Source: Nectonema munidae (taxonomy: Eukaryota; Nematomorpha; Nectonematoida; Nectonematidae). From it: a stretch of 64,000 nt of DNA. The translations under genes and the position numbers were made by a program. Positions 1 through 13,817 of the stretch are shown here, in pieces. Under the pieces are notes generated by a model that did not search any database, was not told the origin of the DNA, and worked only from the letters and a program-made list of their open reading frames with translations. Where the stretch lies: NCBI GenBank assembly GCA_030549495.1, contig JAUIRK010001048.1, positions 180,586 through 244,585 on the forward strand, written 5' to 3'. Every line of letters begins with the position of its first letter. The first letter of the stretch is position 1.

Positions 1-3000
1 TTCTTCTCTTCGAACTGAATATATTTACATCACTTGTGATCCAGCATTGAAATGGGTTTTTAGAAACAGGTTAAACTATGTTAACCATAAAAAATTAGCT
101 TTACAGAGCCAGAAAGTCAAAAACTGCAGAAAAAATTCTCCATACGATTCAAATTATTGAGGGAAATCGGCTTCATATCTTTTTCAACCATTTTGCTTAT
201 CATATTAATGCTACTTCTTCTCTTCGAACTGAATATATTTACATCACTTGTGATCCAGCATTGAAATGGGTTTTTAGAAACAGGTTAAACTATGTTAACC
301 ATAAAAAATTAGCTTTACAGAGCCAGAAAGTCAAAAACTGCAGAAAAAATTCTCCATACGATTCAAATTATTGAGGGAAATCGGCTTCATATCTTTTTCA
401 ACCATTTTGCTTATCATATTAATGCTACTTCTTCTCTTCGAACTGAATATATTTACATCACTTGTGATCCAGCATTGAAATGGGTTTTTAGAAACAGGTT
501 AAACTATGTTAACCATAAAAAATTAGCTTTACAGAGCCAGAAAGTCAAAAACTGCAGAAAAAATTCTCCATACGATTCAAATTATTGAGGGAAATCGGCT
601 TCATATCTTTTTCAACCATTTTGCTTATCATATTAATGCTACTTCTTCTCTTCGAACTGAATATATTTACATCACTTCTGATCCAGCATTGAAATGGGTT
701 TTTAGAAACAGGTTAAACTATGTTAACCATAAAAAATTAGCTTTACAGAGCCAGAAAGTCAAAAACTGCAGAAAAAATTCTCCATACGATTCAAATTATT
801 GAGGGAAATCGGCTTCATATCTTTTTCAACCATTTTGCTTATCATATTAATGCTACTTCTTCTCTTCGAACTGAATATATTTACATCACTTGTGATCCAG
901 CATTGAAATGGGTTTTTAGAAACAGGTTAAACTATGTTAACCATAAAAAATTAGATTTACAGAGCCAGAAAGTCAAAAACTGCAGAAAAAATTCTCCATA
1001 CGATTCAAATTATTGAGGGAAATCGGCTTCATATCTTTTTCAACCATTTTGCTTATCATATTAATGCTACTTCTTCTCTTCGAACTGAATATATTTACAT
1101 CACTTGTGATCCAGCATTGAAATGGGTTTTTAGAAACAGGTTAAACTATGTTAACCATAAAAAATTAGCTTTACAGAGCCAGAAAGTCAAACAGAAAAAA
1201 TTCTCCATACGATTCAAATTATTGAGGGAAATCGGCTTCATATCTTTTTCAACCATTTTGCTTATCATATTAATGCTACTTCTTCTCTTCGAACTGAATA
1301 TATTTACATCACTTGTGATCCAGCATTGAAATGGGTTTTTAGAAACAGGTTAAACTATGTTAACCATAAAAAATTAGCTTTACAGAGCCAGAAAGTCAAA
1401 AACTGCAGAAAAAATTCTCCATACGATTCAAATTATTGAGGGAAATCGGCTTCATATCTTTTTCAACCATTTTGCTTATCATATTAATGCTACTTCTTCT
1501 CTTCGAACTGAATATATTTACATCACTTGTGATCCAGCATTGAAATGGGTTTTTAGAAACAGGTTAAACTATGTTAACCATAAAAAATTAGCTTTACAGA
1601 GCCAGAAAGTCAAACAGAAAAAATTCTCCATACGATTCAAATTATTGAGGGAAATCGGCTTCATATCTTTTTCAACCATTTTGCTTATCATATTAATGCT
1701 ACTTCTTCTCTTCGAACTGAATATATTTACATCACTTGTGATCCAGCATTGAAATGGGTTTTTAGAAACAGGTTAAACTATGTTAACCATAAAAAATTAG
1801 CTTTACAGAGCCAGAAAGTCAAAAACTGCAGAAAAAATTCTCCATACGATTCAAATTATTGAGGGAAATCGGCTTCATATCTTTTTCAACCATTTTGCTT
1901 ATCATATTAATGCTACTTCTTCTCTTCGAACTGAATATATTTACATCACTTGTGATCCAGCATTGAAATGGGTTTTTAGAAACAGGTTAAACTATGTTAA
2001 CCATAAAAAATTAGCTTTACAGAGCCAGAAAGTCAAAAACTGCAGAAAAAATTCTCCATACGATTCAAATTATTGAGGGAAATCGGCTTCATATCTTTTT
2101 CAACCATTTTGCTTATCATATTAACGCTACTTCTTCTCTTCGAACTGAATATATTTACATCACTTCTGATCCAGCATTGAAATGGGTTTTTAGAAACAGG
2201 TTAAACTATGTTAACCATAAAAAATTAGCTTTACAGAGCCAGAAAGTCAAAAACTGCAGAAAAATTCTCCATACGATTCAAATTATTGAGGGAAATCGGC
2301 TTCATATCTTTTTCAACCATTTTGCTTATCATATTAATGCTACTTCTTCTCTTCGAACTGAATATATTTACATCATTTGTGATCCAGCATTGAAATGGGT
2401 TTTTAGAAACAGGTTAAACTATGTTAACCATAAAAAATTAGCTTTACAGAGCCAGAAAGTCAAAAACTGCAGAAAAAATTCTCCATACGATTCAAATTAT
2501 TGAGGGAAATCGGCTTCATATCTTTTTCAACCATTTTGCTTATCATATTAATGCTACTTCTTCTCTTCGAACTGAATATATTTACATCACTTGTGATCCA
2601 GCATTGAAATGGGTTTTTAGAAACAGGTTAAACTATGTTAACCATAAAAAATTAGCTTTACAGAGCCAGAAAGTCAAAAACTGCAGAAAAAATTCTCCAT
2701 ACGATTCAAATTATTGAGGGAAATCGGCTTCATATCTTTTTCAACCATTTTGCTTATCATATTAATGCTACTTCTTCTCTTCGAACTGAATATATTTACA
2801 TCACTTGTGATCCAGCATTGAAATGGGTTTTTAGAAACAGGTTAAACTATGTTAACCATAAAAAATTAGCTTTACAGAGCCAGTAAGTCAAAAACTGCAG
2901 AAAAAATTCTCCATACGATTCAAATTATTGAGGGAAATCGGCTTCATATCTTTTTCAACCATTTTGCTTATCATATTAATGCTACTTCTTCTCTTCGAAC

Positions 3001-6000
3001 TGAATATATTTACATCACTTGTGATCCAGCATTGAAATGGGTTTTTAGAAACAGGTTAAACTATGTTAACCATAAAAAATTAGCTTTACAGAGCCAGAAA
3101 GTCAAAAACTGCAGAAAAAATTCTCCATACGATTCAAATTATTGAGGGAAATCGGCTTCATATCTTTTTCAACCATTTTGCTTATCATATTAATGCTACT
3201 TCTTCTCTTCGAACTGAATATATTTACATCACTTGTGATCCAGCATTGAAATGGGTTTTTAGAAACAGGTTAAACTATGTTAACCATAAAAAATTAGCTT
3301 TACAGAGCCAGAAAGTCAAAAACTGCAGAAAAAATTCTCCATACGATTCAAATTATTGAGGGAAATCGGCTTCATATCTTTTTCAACCATTTTGCTTATC
3401 ATATTAATGCTACTTCTTCTCTTCGAACTGAATATATTTACATCACTTGTGATCCAGCATTGAAATGGGTTTTTAGAAACAGGTTAAACTATGTTAACCA
3501 TAAAAAATTAGCTTTACAGAGCCAGAAAGTCAAAAACTGCAGAAAAAATTCTCCATACGATTCAAATTATTGAGGGAAATCGGCTTCATATCTTTTTCAA
3601 CCATTTTGCTTATCATATTAACGCTACTTCTTCTCTTCGAACTGAATATATTTACATCACTTGTGATCCAGCATTGAAATAGGTTTTTAGAAACAGGTTA
3701 AACTATGTTAACCATAAAAAATTAGCTTTACAGAGCCAGAAAGTCAAAAACTGCAGAAAAAATTCTCCATACGATTCAAATTATTGAGGGAAATCGGCTT
3801 CATATCTTTTTCAACCATTTTGCTTATCATATTAACGCTACTTCTTCTCTTCGAACTGAATATATTTACATCACTTGTGATCCAGCATTGAAATAGGTTT
3901 TTAGAAACAGGTTAAACTATGTTAACCATAAAAAATTAGCTTTACAGAGCCAGAAAGTCAAAAACTGCAGAAAAAATTCTCCATACGATTCAAATTATTG
4001 AGGGAAATCGGCTTCATATCTTTTTCAACCATTTTGCTTATCATATTAACGCTACTTCTTCTCTTCGAACTGAATATATTTACATCACTTGTGATCCAGC
4101 ATTGAAATGGGTTTTTAGAAACAGGTTAAACTATGTTAACCATAAAAAATTAGCTTTACAGAGCCAGAAAGTCAAAAACTGCAGAAAAAATTCTCCATAC
4201 GATTCAAATTATTGAGGGAAATCGGCTTCATATCTTTTTCAACCATTTTGCTTATCATATTAATGCTACTTCTTCTCTTCGAACTGAATATATTTACATC
4301 ACTTGTGATCCAGCATTGAAATGGGTTTTTAGAAACAGGTTAAACTATGTTAACCATAAAAAATTAGCTTTACAGAGCCAGAAAGTCAAAAACTGCAGAA
4401 AAAATTCTCCATACGATTCAAATTATTGAGGGAAATCGGCTTCATATCTTTTTCAACCATTTTGCTTATCATATTAATGCTACTTCTTCTCTTCGAACTG
4501 AATATATTTACATCACTTCTGATCCAGCATTGAAATGGGTTTTTAGAAACAGGTTAAACTATGTTAACCATAAAAAATTAGCTTTACAGAGCCAGAAAGT
4601 CAAAAACTGCAGAAAAAATTCTCCATACGATTCAAATTATTGAGGGAAATCGGCTTCATATCTTTTTCAACCATTTTGCTTATCATATTAATGCTACTTC
4701 TTCTCTTCGAACTGAATATATTTACATCACTTCTGATCCAGCATTGAAATGGGTTTTTAGAAACAGGTTAAACTATGTTAACCATAAAAAATTAGCTTTA
4801 CAGAGCCAGAAAGTCAAAAACTGCAGAAAAAATTCTCCATACGATTCAAATTATTGAGGGAAATCGGCTTCATATCTTTTTCAACCATTTTGCTTATCAT
4901 ATTAATGCTACTTCTTCTCTTCGAACTGAATATATTTACATCACTTGTGATCCAGCATTGAAATGGGTTTTTAGAAACAGGTTAAACTATGTTAACCATA
5001 AAAAATTAGCTTTACAGAGCCAGAAAGTCAAAAACTGCAGAAAAAATTCTCCATACGATTCAAATTATTGAGGGAAATCGGCTTCATATCTTTTTCAACC
5101 ATTTTGCTTATCATATTAATGCTACTTCTTCTCTTCGAACTGAATATATTTACATCACTTGTGATCCAGCATTGAAATGGGTTTTTAGAAACAGGTTAAA
5201 CTATGTTAACCATAAAAAATTAGCTTTACAGAGCCAGAAAGTCAAAAACTGCAGAAAAAATTCTCCATACGATTCAAATTATTGAGGGAAATCGGCTTCA
5301 TATCTTTTTCAACCATTTTGCTTATCATATTAATGCTACTTCTTCTCTTCGAACTGAATATATTTACATCACTTGTGATCCAGCATTGAAATGGGTTTTT
5401 AGAAACAGGTTAAACTATGTTAACCATAAAAAATTAGCTTTACAGAGCCAGAAAGTCAAAAACTGCAGAAAAAATTCTCCATACGATTCAAATTATTGAG
5501 GGAAATCGGCTTCATATCTTTTTCAACCATTTTGCTTATCATATTAATGCTACTTCTTCTCTTCGAACTGAATATATTTACATCACTTGTGATCCAGCAT
5601 TGAAATGGGTTTTTAGAAACAGGTTAAACTATGTTAACCATAAAAAATTAGCTTTACAGAGCCAGAAAGTCAAAAACTGCAGAAAAAATTCTCCATACGA
5701 TTCAAATTATTGAGGGAAATCGGCTTCATATCTTTTTCAACCATTTTGCTTATCATATTAATGCTACTTCTTCTCTTCGAACTGAATATATTTACATCAC
5801 TTGTGATCCAGCATTGAAATGGGTTTTTAGAAACAGGTTAAACTATGTTAACCATAAAAAATTAGCTTTACAGAGCCAGAAAGTCAAAAACTGCAGAAAA
5901 AATTCTCCATACGATTCAAATTATTGAGGGAAATCGGCTTCATATCTTTTTCAACCATTTTGCTTATCATATTAATGCTACTTCTTCTCTTCGAACTGAA

Positions 6001-9000
6001 TATATTTACATCACTTGTGATCCAGCATTGAAATGGGTTTTTAGAAACAGGTTAAACTATGTTAACCATAAAAAATTAGCTTTACAGAGCCAGAAAGTCA
6101 AAAACTGCAGAAAAAATTCTCCATACGATTCAAATTATTGAGGGAAATCGGCTTCATATCTTTTTCAACCATTTTGCTTATCATATTAATGCTACTTCTT
6201 CTCTTCGAACTGAATATATTTACATCACTTGTGATCCAGCATTGAAATGGGTTTTTAGAAACAGGTTAAACTATGTTAACCATAAAAAATTAGCTTTACA
6301 GAGCCAGAAAGTCAAAAACTGCAGAAAAAATTCTCCATACGATTCAAATTATTGAGGGAAATCGGCTTCATATCTTTTTCAACCATTTTGCTTATCATAT
6401 TAATGCTACTTCTTCTCTTCGAACTGAATATATTTACATCACTTGTGATCCAGCATTGAAATGGGTTTTTAGAAACAGGTTAAACTATGTTAACCATAAA
6501 AAATTAGCTTTACAGAGCCAGAAAGTCAAAAACTGCAGAAAAAATTCTCCATACGATTCAAATTATTGAGGGAAATCGGCTTCATATCTTTTTCAACCAT
6601 TTTGCTTATCATATTAATGCTACTTCTTCTCTTCGAACTGAATATATTTACATCACTTGTGATCCAGCATTGAAATGGGTTTTTAGAAACAGGTTAAACT
6701 ATGTTAACCATAAAAAATTAGCTTTACAGAGCCAGAAAGTCAAAAACTGCAGAAAAAATTCTCCATACGATTCAAATTATTGAGGGAAATCGGCTTCATA
6801 TCTTTTTCAACCATTTTGCTTATCATATTAATGCTACTTCTTCTCTTCGAACTGAATATATTTACATCACTTGTGATCCAGCATTGAAATGGGTTTTTAG
6901 AAACAGGTTAAACTATGTTAACCATAAAAAATTAGCTTTACAGAGCCAGAAAGTCAAAAACTGCAGAAAAAATTCTCCATACGATTCAAATTATTGAGGG
7001 AAATCGGCTTCATATCTTTTTCAACCATTTTGCTTATCATATTAATGCTACTTCTTCTCTTCGAACTGAATATATTTACATCACTTGTGATCCAGCATTG
7101 AAATGGGTTTTTAGAAACAGGTTAAACTATGTTAACCATAAAAAATTAGCTTTACAGAGCCAGAAAGTCAAAAACTGCAGAAAAAATTCTCCATACGATT
7201 CAAATTATTGAGGGAAATCGGCTTCATATCTTTTTCAACCATTTTGCTTATCATATTAACGCTACTTCTTCTCTTCGAACTGAATATATTTACATCACTT
7301 GTGATCCAGCATTGAAATGGGTTTTTAGAAACAGGTTAAACTATGTTAACCATAAAAAATTAGCTTTACAGAGCCAGAAAGTCAAAAACTGCAGAAAAAA
7401 TTCTCCATACGATTCAAATTATTGAGGGAAATCGGCTTCATATCTTTTTCAACCATTTTGCTTATCATATTAATGCTACTTCTTCTCTTCGAACTGAATA
7501 TATTTACATCACTTGTGATCCAGCATTGAAATGGGTTTTTAGAAACAGGTTAAACTATGTTAACCATAAAAAATTAGCTTTACAGAGCCAGAAAGTCAAA
7601 AACTGCAGAAAAAATTCTCCATACGATTCAAATTATTGAGGGAAATCGGCTTCATATCTTTTTCAACCATTTTGCTTATCATATTAATGCTACTTCTTCT
7701 CTTCGAACTGAATATATTTACATCACTTGTGATCCAGCATTGAAATGGGTTTTTAGAAACAGGTTAAACTATGTTAACCATAAAAAATTAGCTTTACAGA
7801 GCCAGAAAGTCAAAAACTGCAGAAAAAATTCTCCATACGATTCAAATTATTGAGGGAAATCGGCTTCATATCTTTTTCAACCATTTTGCTTATCATATTA
7901 ATGCTACTTCTTCTCTTCGAACTGAATATATTTACATCACTTGTGATCCAGCATTGAAATGGGTTTTTAGAAACAGGTTAAACTATGTTAACCATAAAAA
8001 ATTAGCTTTACAGAGCCAGAAAGTCAAAAACTGCAGAAAAAATTCTCCATACGATTCAAATTATTGAGGGAAATCGGCTTCATATCTTTTTCAACCATTT
8101 TGCTTATCATATTAATGCTACTTCTTCTCTTCGAACTGAATATATTTACATCACTTGTGATCCAGCATTGAAATGGGTTTTTAGAAACAGGTTAAACTAT
8201 GTTAACCATAAAAAATTAGCTTTACAGAGCCAGAAAGTCAAAAACTGCAGAAAAAATTCTCCATACGATTCAAATTATTGAGGGAAATCGGCTTCATATC
8301 TTTTTCAACCATTTTGCTTATCATATTAATGCTACTTCTTCTCTTCGAACTGAATATATTTACATCACTTGTGATCCAGCATTGAAATGGGTTTTTAGAA
8401 ACAGGTTAAACTATGTTAACCATAAAAAATTAGCTTTACAGAGCCAGAAAGTCAAAAACTGCAGAAAAAATTCTCCATACGATTCAAATTATTGAGGGAA
8501 ATCGGCTTCATATCTTTTTCAACCATTTTGCTTATCATATTAATGCTACTTCTTCTCTTCGAACTGAATATATTTACATCACTTGTGATCCAGCATTGAA
8601 ATGGGTTTTTAGAAACAGGTTAAACTATGTTAACCATAAAAAATTAGCTTTACAGAGCCAGAAAGTCAAAAACTGCAGAAAAAATTCTCCATACGATTCA
8701 AATTATTGAGGGAAATCGGCTTCATATCTTTTTCAACCATTTTGCTTATCATATTAACGCTACTTCTTCTCTTCGAACTGAATATATTTACATCACTTGT
8801 GATCCAGCATTGAAATGGGTTTTTAGAAACAGGTTAAACTATGTTAACCATAAAAAATTAGCTTTACAGAGCCAGAAAGTCAAAAACTGCAGAAAAAATT
8901 CTCCATACGATTCAAATTATTGAGGGAAATCGGCTTCATATCTTTTTCAACCATTTTGCTTATCATATTAATGCTACTTCTTCTCTTCGAACTGAATATA

Positions 9001-11661
9001 TTTACATCACTTGTGATCCAGCATTGAAATGGGTTTTTAGAAACAGGTTAAACTATGTTAACCATAAAAAATTAGTTTTACAGAGCCAGAAAGTCAAAAA
9101 CTGCAGAAAAAATTCTCCATACGATTCAAATTATTGAGGGAAATCGGCTTCATATCTTTTTCAACCATTTTGCTTATCATATTAACGCTACTTCTTCTCT
9201 TCGAACTGAATATATTTACATCACTTGTGATCCAGCATTGAAATGGGTTTTTAGAAACAGGTTAAACTATGTTAACCATAAAAAATTAGCTTTACAGAGC
9301 CAGAAAGTCAAAAACTGCAGAAAAAATTCTCCATACGATTCAAATTATTGAGGGAAATCGGCTTCATATCTTTTTCAACCATTTTGCTTATCATATTAAT
9401 GCTACTTCTTCTCTTCGAACTGAATATATTTACATCACTTGTGATCCAGCATTGAAATGGGTTTTTAGAAACAGGTTAAACTATGTTAACCATAAAAAAT
9501 TAGCTTTACAGAGCCAGAAAGTCAAAAACTGCAGAAAAAATTCTCCATACGATTCAAATTATTGAGGGAAATCGGCTTCATATCTTTTTCAACCATTTTG
9601 CTTATCATATTAATGCTACTTCTTCTCTTCGAACTGAATATATTTACATCACTTGTGATCCAGCATTGAAATGGGTTTTTAGAAACAGGTTAAACTATGT
9701 TAACCATAAAAAATTAGCTTTACAGAGCCAGAAAGTCAAAAACTGCAGAAAAAATTCTCCATACGATTCAAATTATTGAGGGAAATCGGCTTCATATCTT
9801 TTTCAACCATTTTGCTTATCATATTAATGCTACTTCTTCTCTTCGAACTGAATATATTTACATCACTTGTGATCCAGCATTGAAATGGGTTTTTAGAAAC
9901 AGGTTAAACTATGTTAACCATAAAAAATTAGCTTTACAGAGCCAGAAAGTCAAAAACTGCAGAAAAAATTCTCCATACGATTCAAATTATTGAGGGAAAT
10001 CGGCTTCATATCTTTTTCAACCATTTTGCTTATCATATTAATGCTACTTCTTCTCTTCGAACTGAATATATTTACATCACTTGTGATCCAGCATTGAAAT
10101 GGGTTTTTAGAAACAGGTTAAACTATGTTAACCATAAAAAATTAGCTTTACAGAGCCAGAAAGTCAAAAACTGCAGAAAAAATTCTCCATACGATTCAAA
10201 TTATTGAGGGAAATCGGCTTCATATCTTTTTCAACCATTTTGCTTATCATATTAATGCTACTTCTTCTCTTCGAACTGAATATATTTACATCACTTGTGA
10301 TCCAGCATTGAAATGGGTTTTTAGAAACAGGTTAAACTATGTTAACCATAAAAAATTAGCTTTACAGAGCCAGAAAGTCAAAAACTGCAGAAAAAATTCT
10401 CCATACGATTCAAATTATTGAGGGAAATCGGCTTCATATCTTTTTCAACCATTTTGCTTATCATATTAATGCTACTTCTTCTCTTCGAACTGAATATATT
10501 TACATCACTTGTGATCCAGCATTGAAATGGGTTTTTAGAAACAGGTTAAACTATGTTAACCATAAAAAATTAGCTTTACAGAGCCAGAAAGTCAAAAACT
10601 GCAGAAAAAATTCTCCATACGATTCAAATTATTGAGGGAAATCGGCTTCATATCTTTTTCAACCATTTTGCTTATCATATTAATGCTACTTCTTCTCTTC
10701 GAACTGAATATATTTACATCACTTGTGATCCAGCATTGAAATGGGTTTTTAGAAACAGGTTAAACTATGTTAACCATAAGAAATTAGCTTTACAGAGCCA
10801 GAAAGTCAAAAACTGCAGAAAAAATTCTCCATACGATTCAAATTATTGAGGGAAATCGGCTTCATATCTTTTTCAACCATTTTGCTTATCATATTAACGC
10901 TACTTCTTCTCTTCGAACTGAATATATTTACATCACTTGTGATCCAGCATTGAAATGGGTTTTTAGAAACAGGTTAAACTATGTTAACCATAAAAAATTA
11001 GCTTTACAGAGCCAGAAAGTCAAAAACTGCAGAAAAAATTCTCCATACGATTCAAATTATTGAGGGAAATCGGCTTCATATCTTTTTCAACCATTTTGCT
11101 TATCATATTAATGCTACTTCTTCTCTTCGAACTGAATATATTTACATCACTTGTGATCCAGCATTGAAATGGGTTTTTAGAAACAGGTTAAACTATGTTA
11201 ACCATAAGAAATTAGTTTTACAGAGCCAGAAAGTCAAAAACTGCAGAAAAAATTCTCCATACGATTCAAATTATTGAGGGAAATCGGCTTCATATCTTTT
11301 TCAACCATTTTGCTTATCATATTAATGCTACTTCTTCTCTTCGAACTGAATATATTTACATCACTTGTGATCCAGCATTGAAATGGGTTTTTAGAAACAG
11401 GTTAAACTATGTTAACCATAAAAAATTAGCTTTACAGAGCCAGAAAGTCAAAAACTGCAGAAAAAATTCTCCATACGATTCAAATTATTGAGGGAAATCG
11501 GCTTCATATCTTTTTCAACCATTTTGCTTATCATATTAATGCTACTTCTTCTCTTCGAACTGAATATATTTACATCACTTGTGATCCAGCATTGAAATGG
11601 GTTTTTAGAAACAGGTTAAACTATGTTAACCATAAAAAATTAGCTTTACAGAGCCAGAAAG
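1..11661. repeat. 214-bp satellite, about 54.5 tandem copies
   Basis: A head-to-tail array. Successive copies of the CATTGAAATGGG start sit 214 bp apart (45, 259, 473, 687, 901, 1115 and so on to 11590). Two copies lack the same 5 nt (near 1190 and 1613) and one lacks a single A (near 2256). With those three indels added back, 45 to 11590 is exactly 54 periods. Copies differ by isolated substitutions only, so the array is very homogeneous. Shared variants are clustered: TTAACGCT in three consecutive copies (about 3620, 3834, 4048), AAATAGG in two neighbouring copies (3678, 3892), and the 5-nt deletion in every second copy. This suggests local duplication of short blocks. Each unit carries a dyad, GGTTAA-6 nt-TTAACC. 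The array enters from the left edge and stops abruptly, mid-unit, at the right. It could be pericentromeric or interstitial; the window cannot tell. Confidence 0.98.
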
Positions 11662-11762
11662 AAATCATATGGATCGGGCTACGGCTTCGGCTCCGAAATC
11701 GTTTTCTTCAGTTAAAATAACGATGGAATCATTTGGGTTATAATAGAAAAATTGTCTGCGTT

Positions 11763-11893
11763 CTAAACCCTTTGAGGACCAACATTTTCAAGAGGATTCG
11801 TCTGCTTTCTTTTTCAATGGAATTTTATATATTCAAAGCAGAGGATTTTCACATCTTGGGTCACTGGTGACCCACTGGTCCTCAAAGTGTTAA
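11763..11893. mobile_element. Short TTAA-type MITE
   Basis: The left end reads CTAAACCCTTTGAGGACCA. The reverse complement of the right end reads TTAACACTTTGAGGACCAGT. The ends are imperfect inverted repeats around 131 bp with no coding capacity. The right end retains TTAA. Same general design as the elements at 13589 and 14593. Confidence 0.65.
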
Positions 11894-12700
11894 GAAAGTG
11901 CGATGGGATCTAATGGGTTCTTACGATTTGCATAATATAGCAAAGATGATCTGATGAAGAAAAATCCAGGATGAGAACATTCTCTATTTTTACAGTAAAG
12001 TCTTTGCTTATATTTTCAAGGTCGATTAAACGTGTTCTAAGGAAAGCGCTGCCTGCATCTCTATAAATTCTTTGATAAGCACCGTGAGTTTACGAAAAAT
12101 GATTTTATAAATTGCCATAAACGTGTACTTATTTAATTCCTAGAAAGTAAATTACTTTTCTTTTCATTTTCCAATTTCTATTTTTAGAGGGTTATGATTT
12201 GCTGGAGTGACTTAGTAGAAAAGAAAGTTTGTAATTTGCTACTCAAATTAATCTCAAATTTTCTTTCATATATTTACATTCAGATTTCTTACTCATCACC
12301 TTTAACTTGAGAAACTTTTTGTAGTGAAAAGAATTTATTCGGTTAGAAAATGAAGTTCGCTATTAGTAGCGACTAGGGTTTACTTCAGTTAAACATAGCT
12401 AGTCAAAAGAAAGAAATGAACAATCTTTGAGGTAGGAGTCTTTTTATAGTAGCAAAAAGTGATGATGATCTGTGCGCCTAATTGAGTCTTGAAAGGCAGA
12501 TTATCTCAATTAACTTCACCATTTCATGAGCGCTTGGAGATGCTTGCAAAGCAGACGTTAATTAGTGTTTGATCTAATCTAAAGGGTTCTAGGCGAAAAG
12601 TGACCACTATCTTGCTATGCACTTAAGGCAATTTCACAAGTCAATTACGAAGCAATGATAGCTCTTTCTATCTGGACACTTTTGTCTTCTGGATACTATT

Positions 12701-12810
12701 CTTCGGTTACCATCTAAAGCAGAAGATTTGTATTAAAAAGCATTTATAAACACAGAAGATTCACATTTTTGTAAAGCGACAATTGTCGACTCAGGTCGTT
12801 AACCGGTTAA
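12701..12810. mobile_element. Partial TTAA-type MITE
   Basis: The interior is closely similar to the element at 14593-14720: both share GCAGAAGATTTGTATTAAAA and a second stretch ending in TTTTTGTAAAG. The right terminus GTTAACCGGTTAA is present. The left terminus (CGGTTACCATC) is degraded or truncated. Confidence 0.6.
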
Positions 12811-13588
12811 AATTTCTCTATAAATTTGTAAAAATAAATTTTCTTCTTAAGGGAGCTTTCATTTTTCTTTTTTATCAATATTACCAAATCTAATATAGAT
12901 ATTTTTATAAATTCGCATATCAAACAAAGAATATGAAAAAATGGTGCATTTATTTCTTGTAATCATCATGAAAAAACGACGATCATTTTGGTAAACTACT
13001 TTTGATTTGCCATGCATTGCCATTTACGACCAAATCAAGCACACGAATCCTATTTAATTTCATTGAAAATAAGAGCTCGTTTGGGTTTCCTTTGGGAACA
13101 TTTGTCTTAAACGGGATCAAATTTGCATTATTATATTAACGAACAGACCAACTGAAATCTTGCTTCCTTTTTAGTTTGACTATCACAGTGGAAAATCTTC
13201 AGAAGATAGATAGAACTTATTTGATTTAAAAAAGTCGTAAATGGAAAAAAAAAATTCTTTAACTCCCTTATTTCACAAACTTTGTTCACAAGTATGATTG
13301 GCATGCAGATCTACCTATACTATCACTTATTATAGTAATTGATTACGTTTTCATATTCCATTTGAAATAACAAGATACTGCCACTATTAGCCATACATTT
13401 TTTCTCTTCCGTGTTTCCTTATATTGTTCCTCTCAATAAACCTTCTAAATGCTAATGGCATCCTACATCTCTATAATTAAAAGTTGCGCTATTTTAAAAT
13501 ACGTGTATTTGTTTTAGAAGTGCAACTCGTAGTGGAAATGGGTAGATGCGTTCACTCTAGCTCAACGCCTCTTACTTTTTCTCACATT

Positions 13589-13727
13589 TTAACCCATTTA
13601 AGACCAAGCAAAGCAGACGATATCTAAAAAAAACGCAGACGATTTATATTCAAAGTCATTGAAAAAAGCAGACGAAGATGAAATTACTTATGTTCCAAAA
13701 TAGGAACATTGGTCCTAAATGGGTTAA
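13589..13727. mobile_element. TTAA-bounded MITE, family member A
   Basis: 139 bp bounded by TTAA on both sides, with near-perfect inverted ends: TTAACCCATTTAAGACCA on the left and, reverse-complemented, TTAACCCATTTAGGACCA on the right. TTAA target sites and ends starting CCC are the hallmark of piggyBac-type non-autonomous elements. A second copy in the opposite orientation is at 27441-27578, with nearly the same interior. No coding capacity. Confidence 0.8.
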
Positions 13728-13817
13728 TTTGTGTTCAAATAATTTTTGAATTAAACTTTGCAGTATTGCGACAGTGATTCAAGTCAACTTTTATTTTATT
13801 TTAAGTTTTTGCAAACC

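Noticed and set aside
1117-2503. Open frames of 70-108 codons in the satellite as protein-coding genes
   Set aside because: They occur only in copies with small indels, restart in each unit, and have no gene context; they are by-products of the tandem repeat.
1-11661. CRISPR array
   Set aside because: Units are 214 bp and contiguous, with no unique spacers, in eukaryotic DNA.
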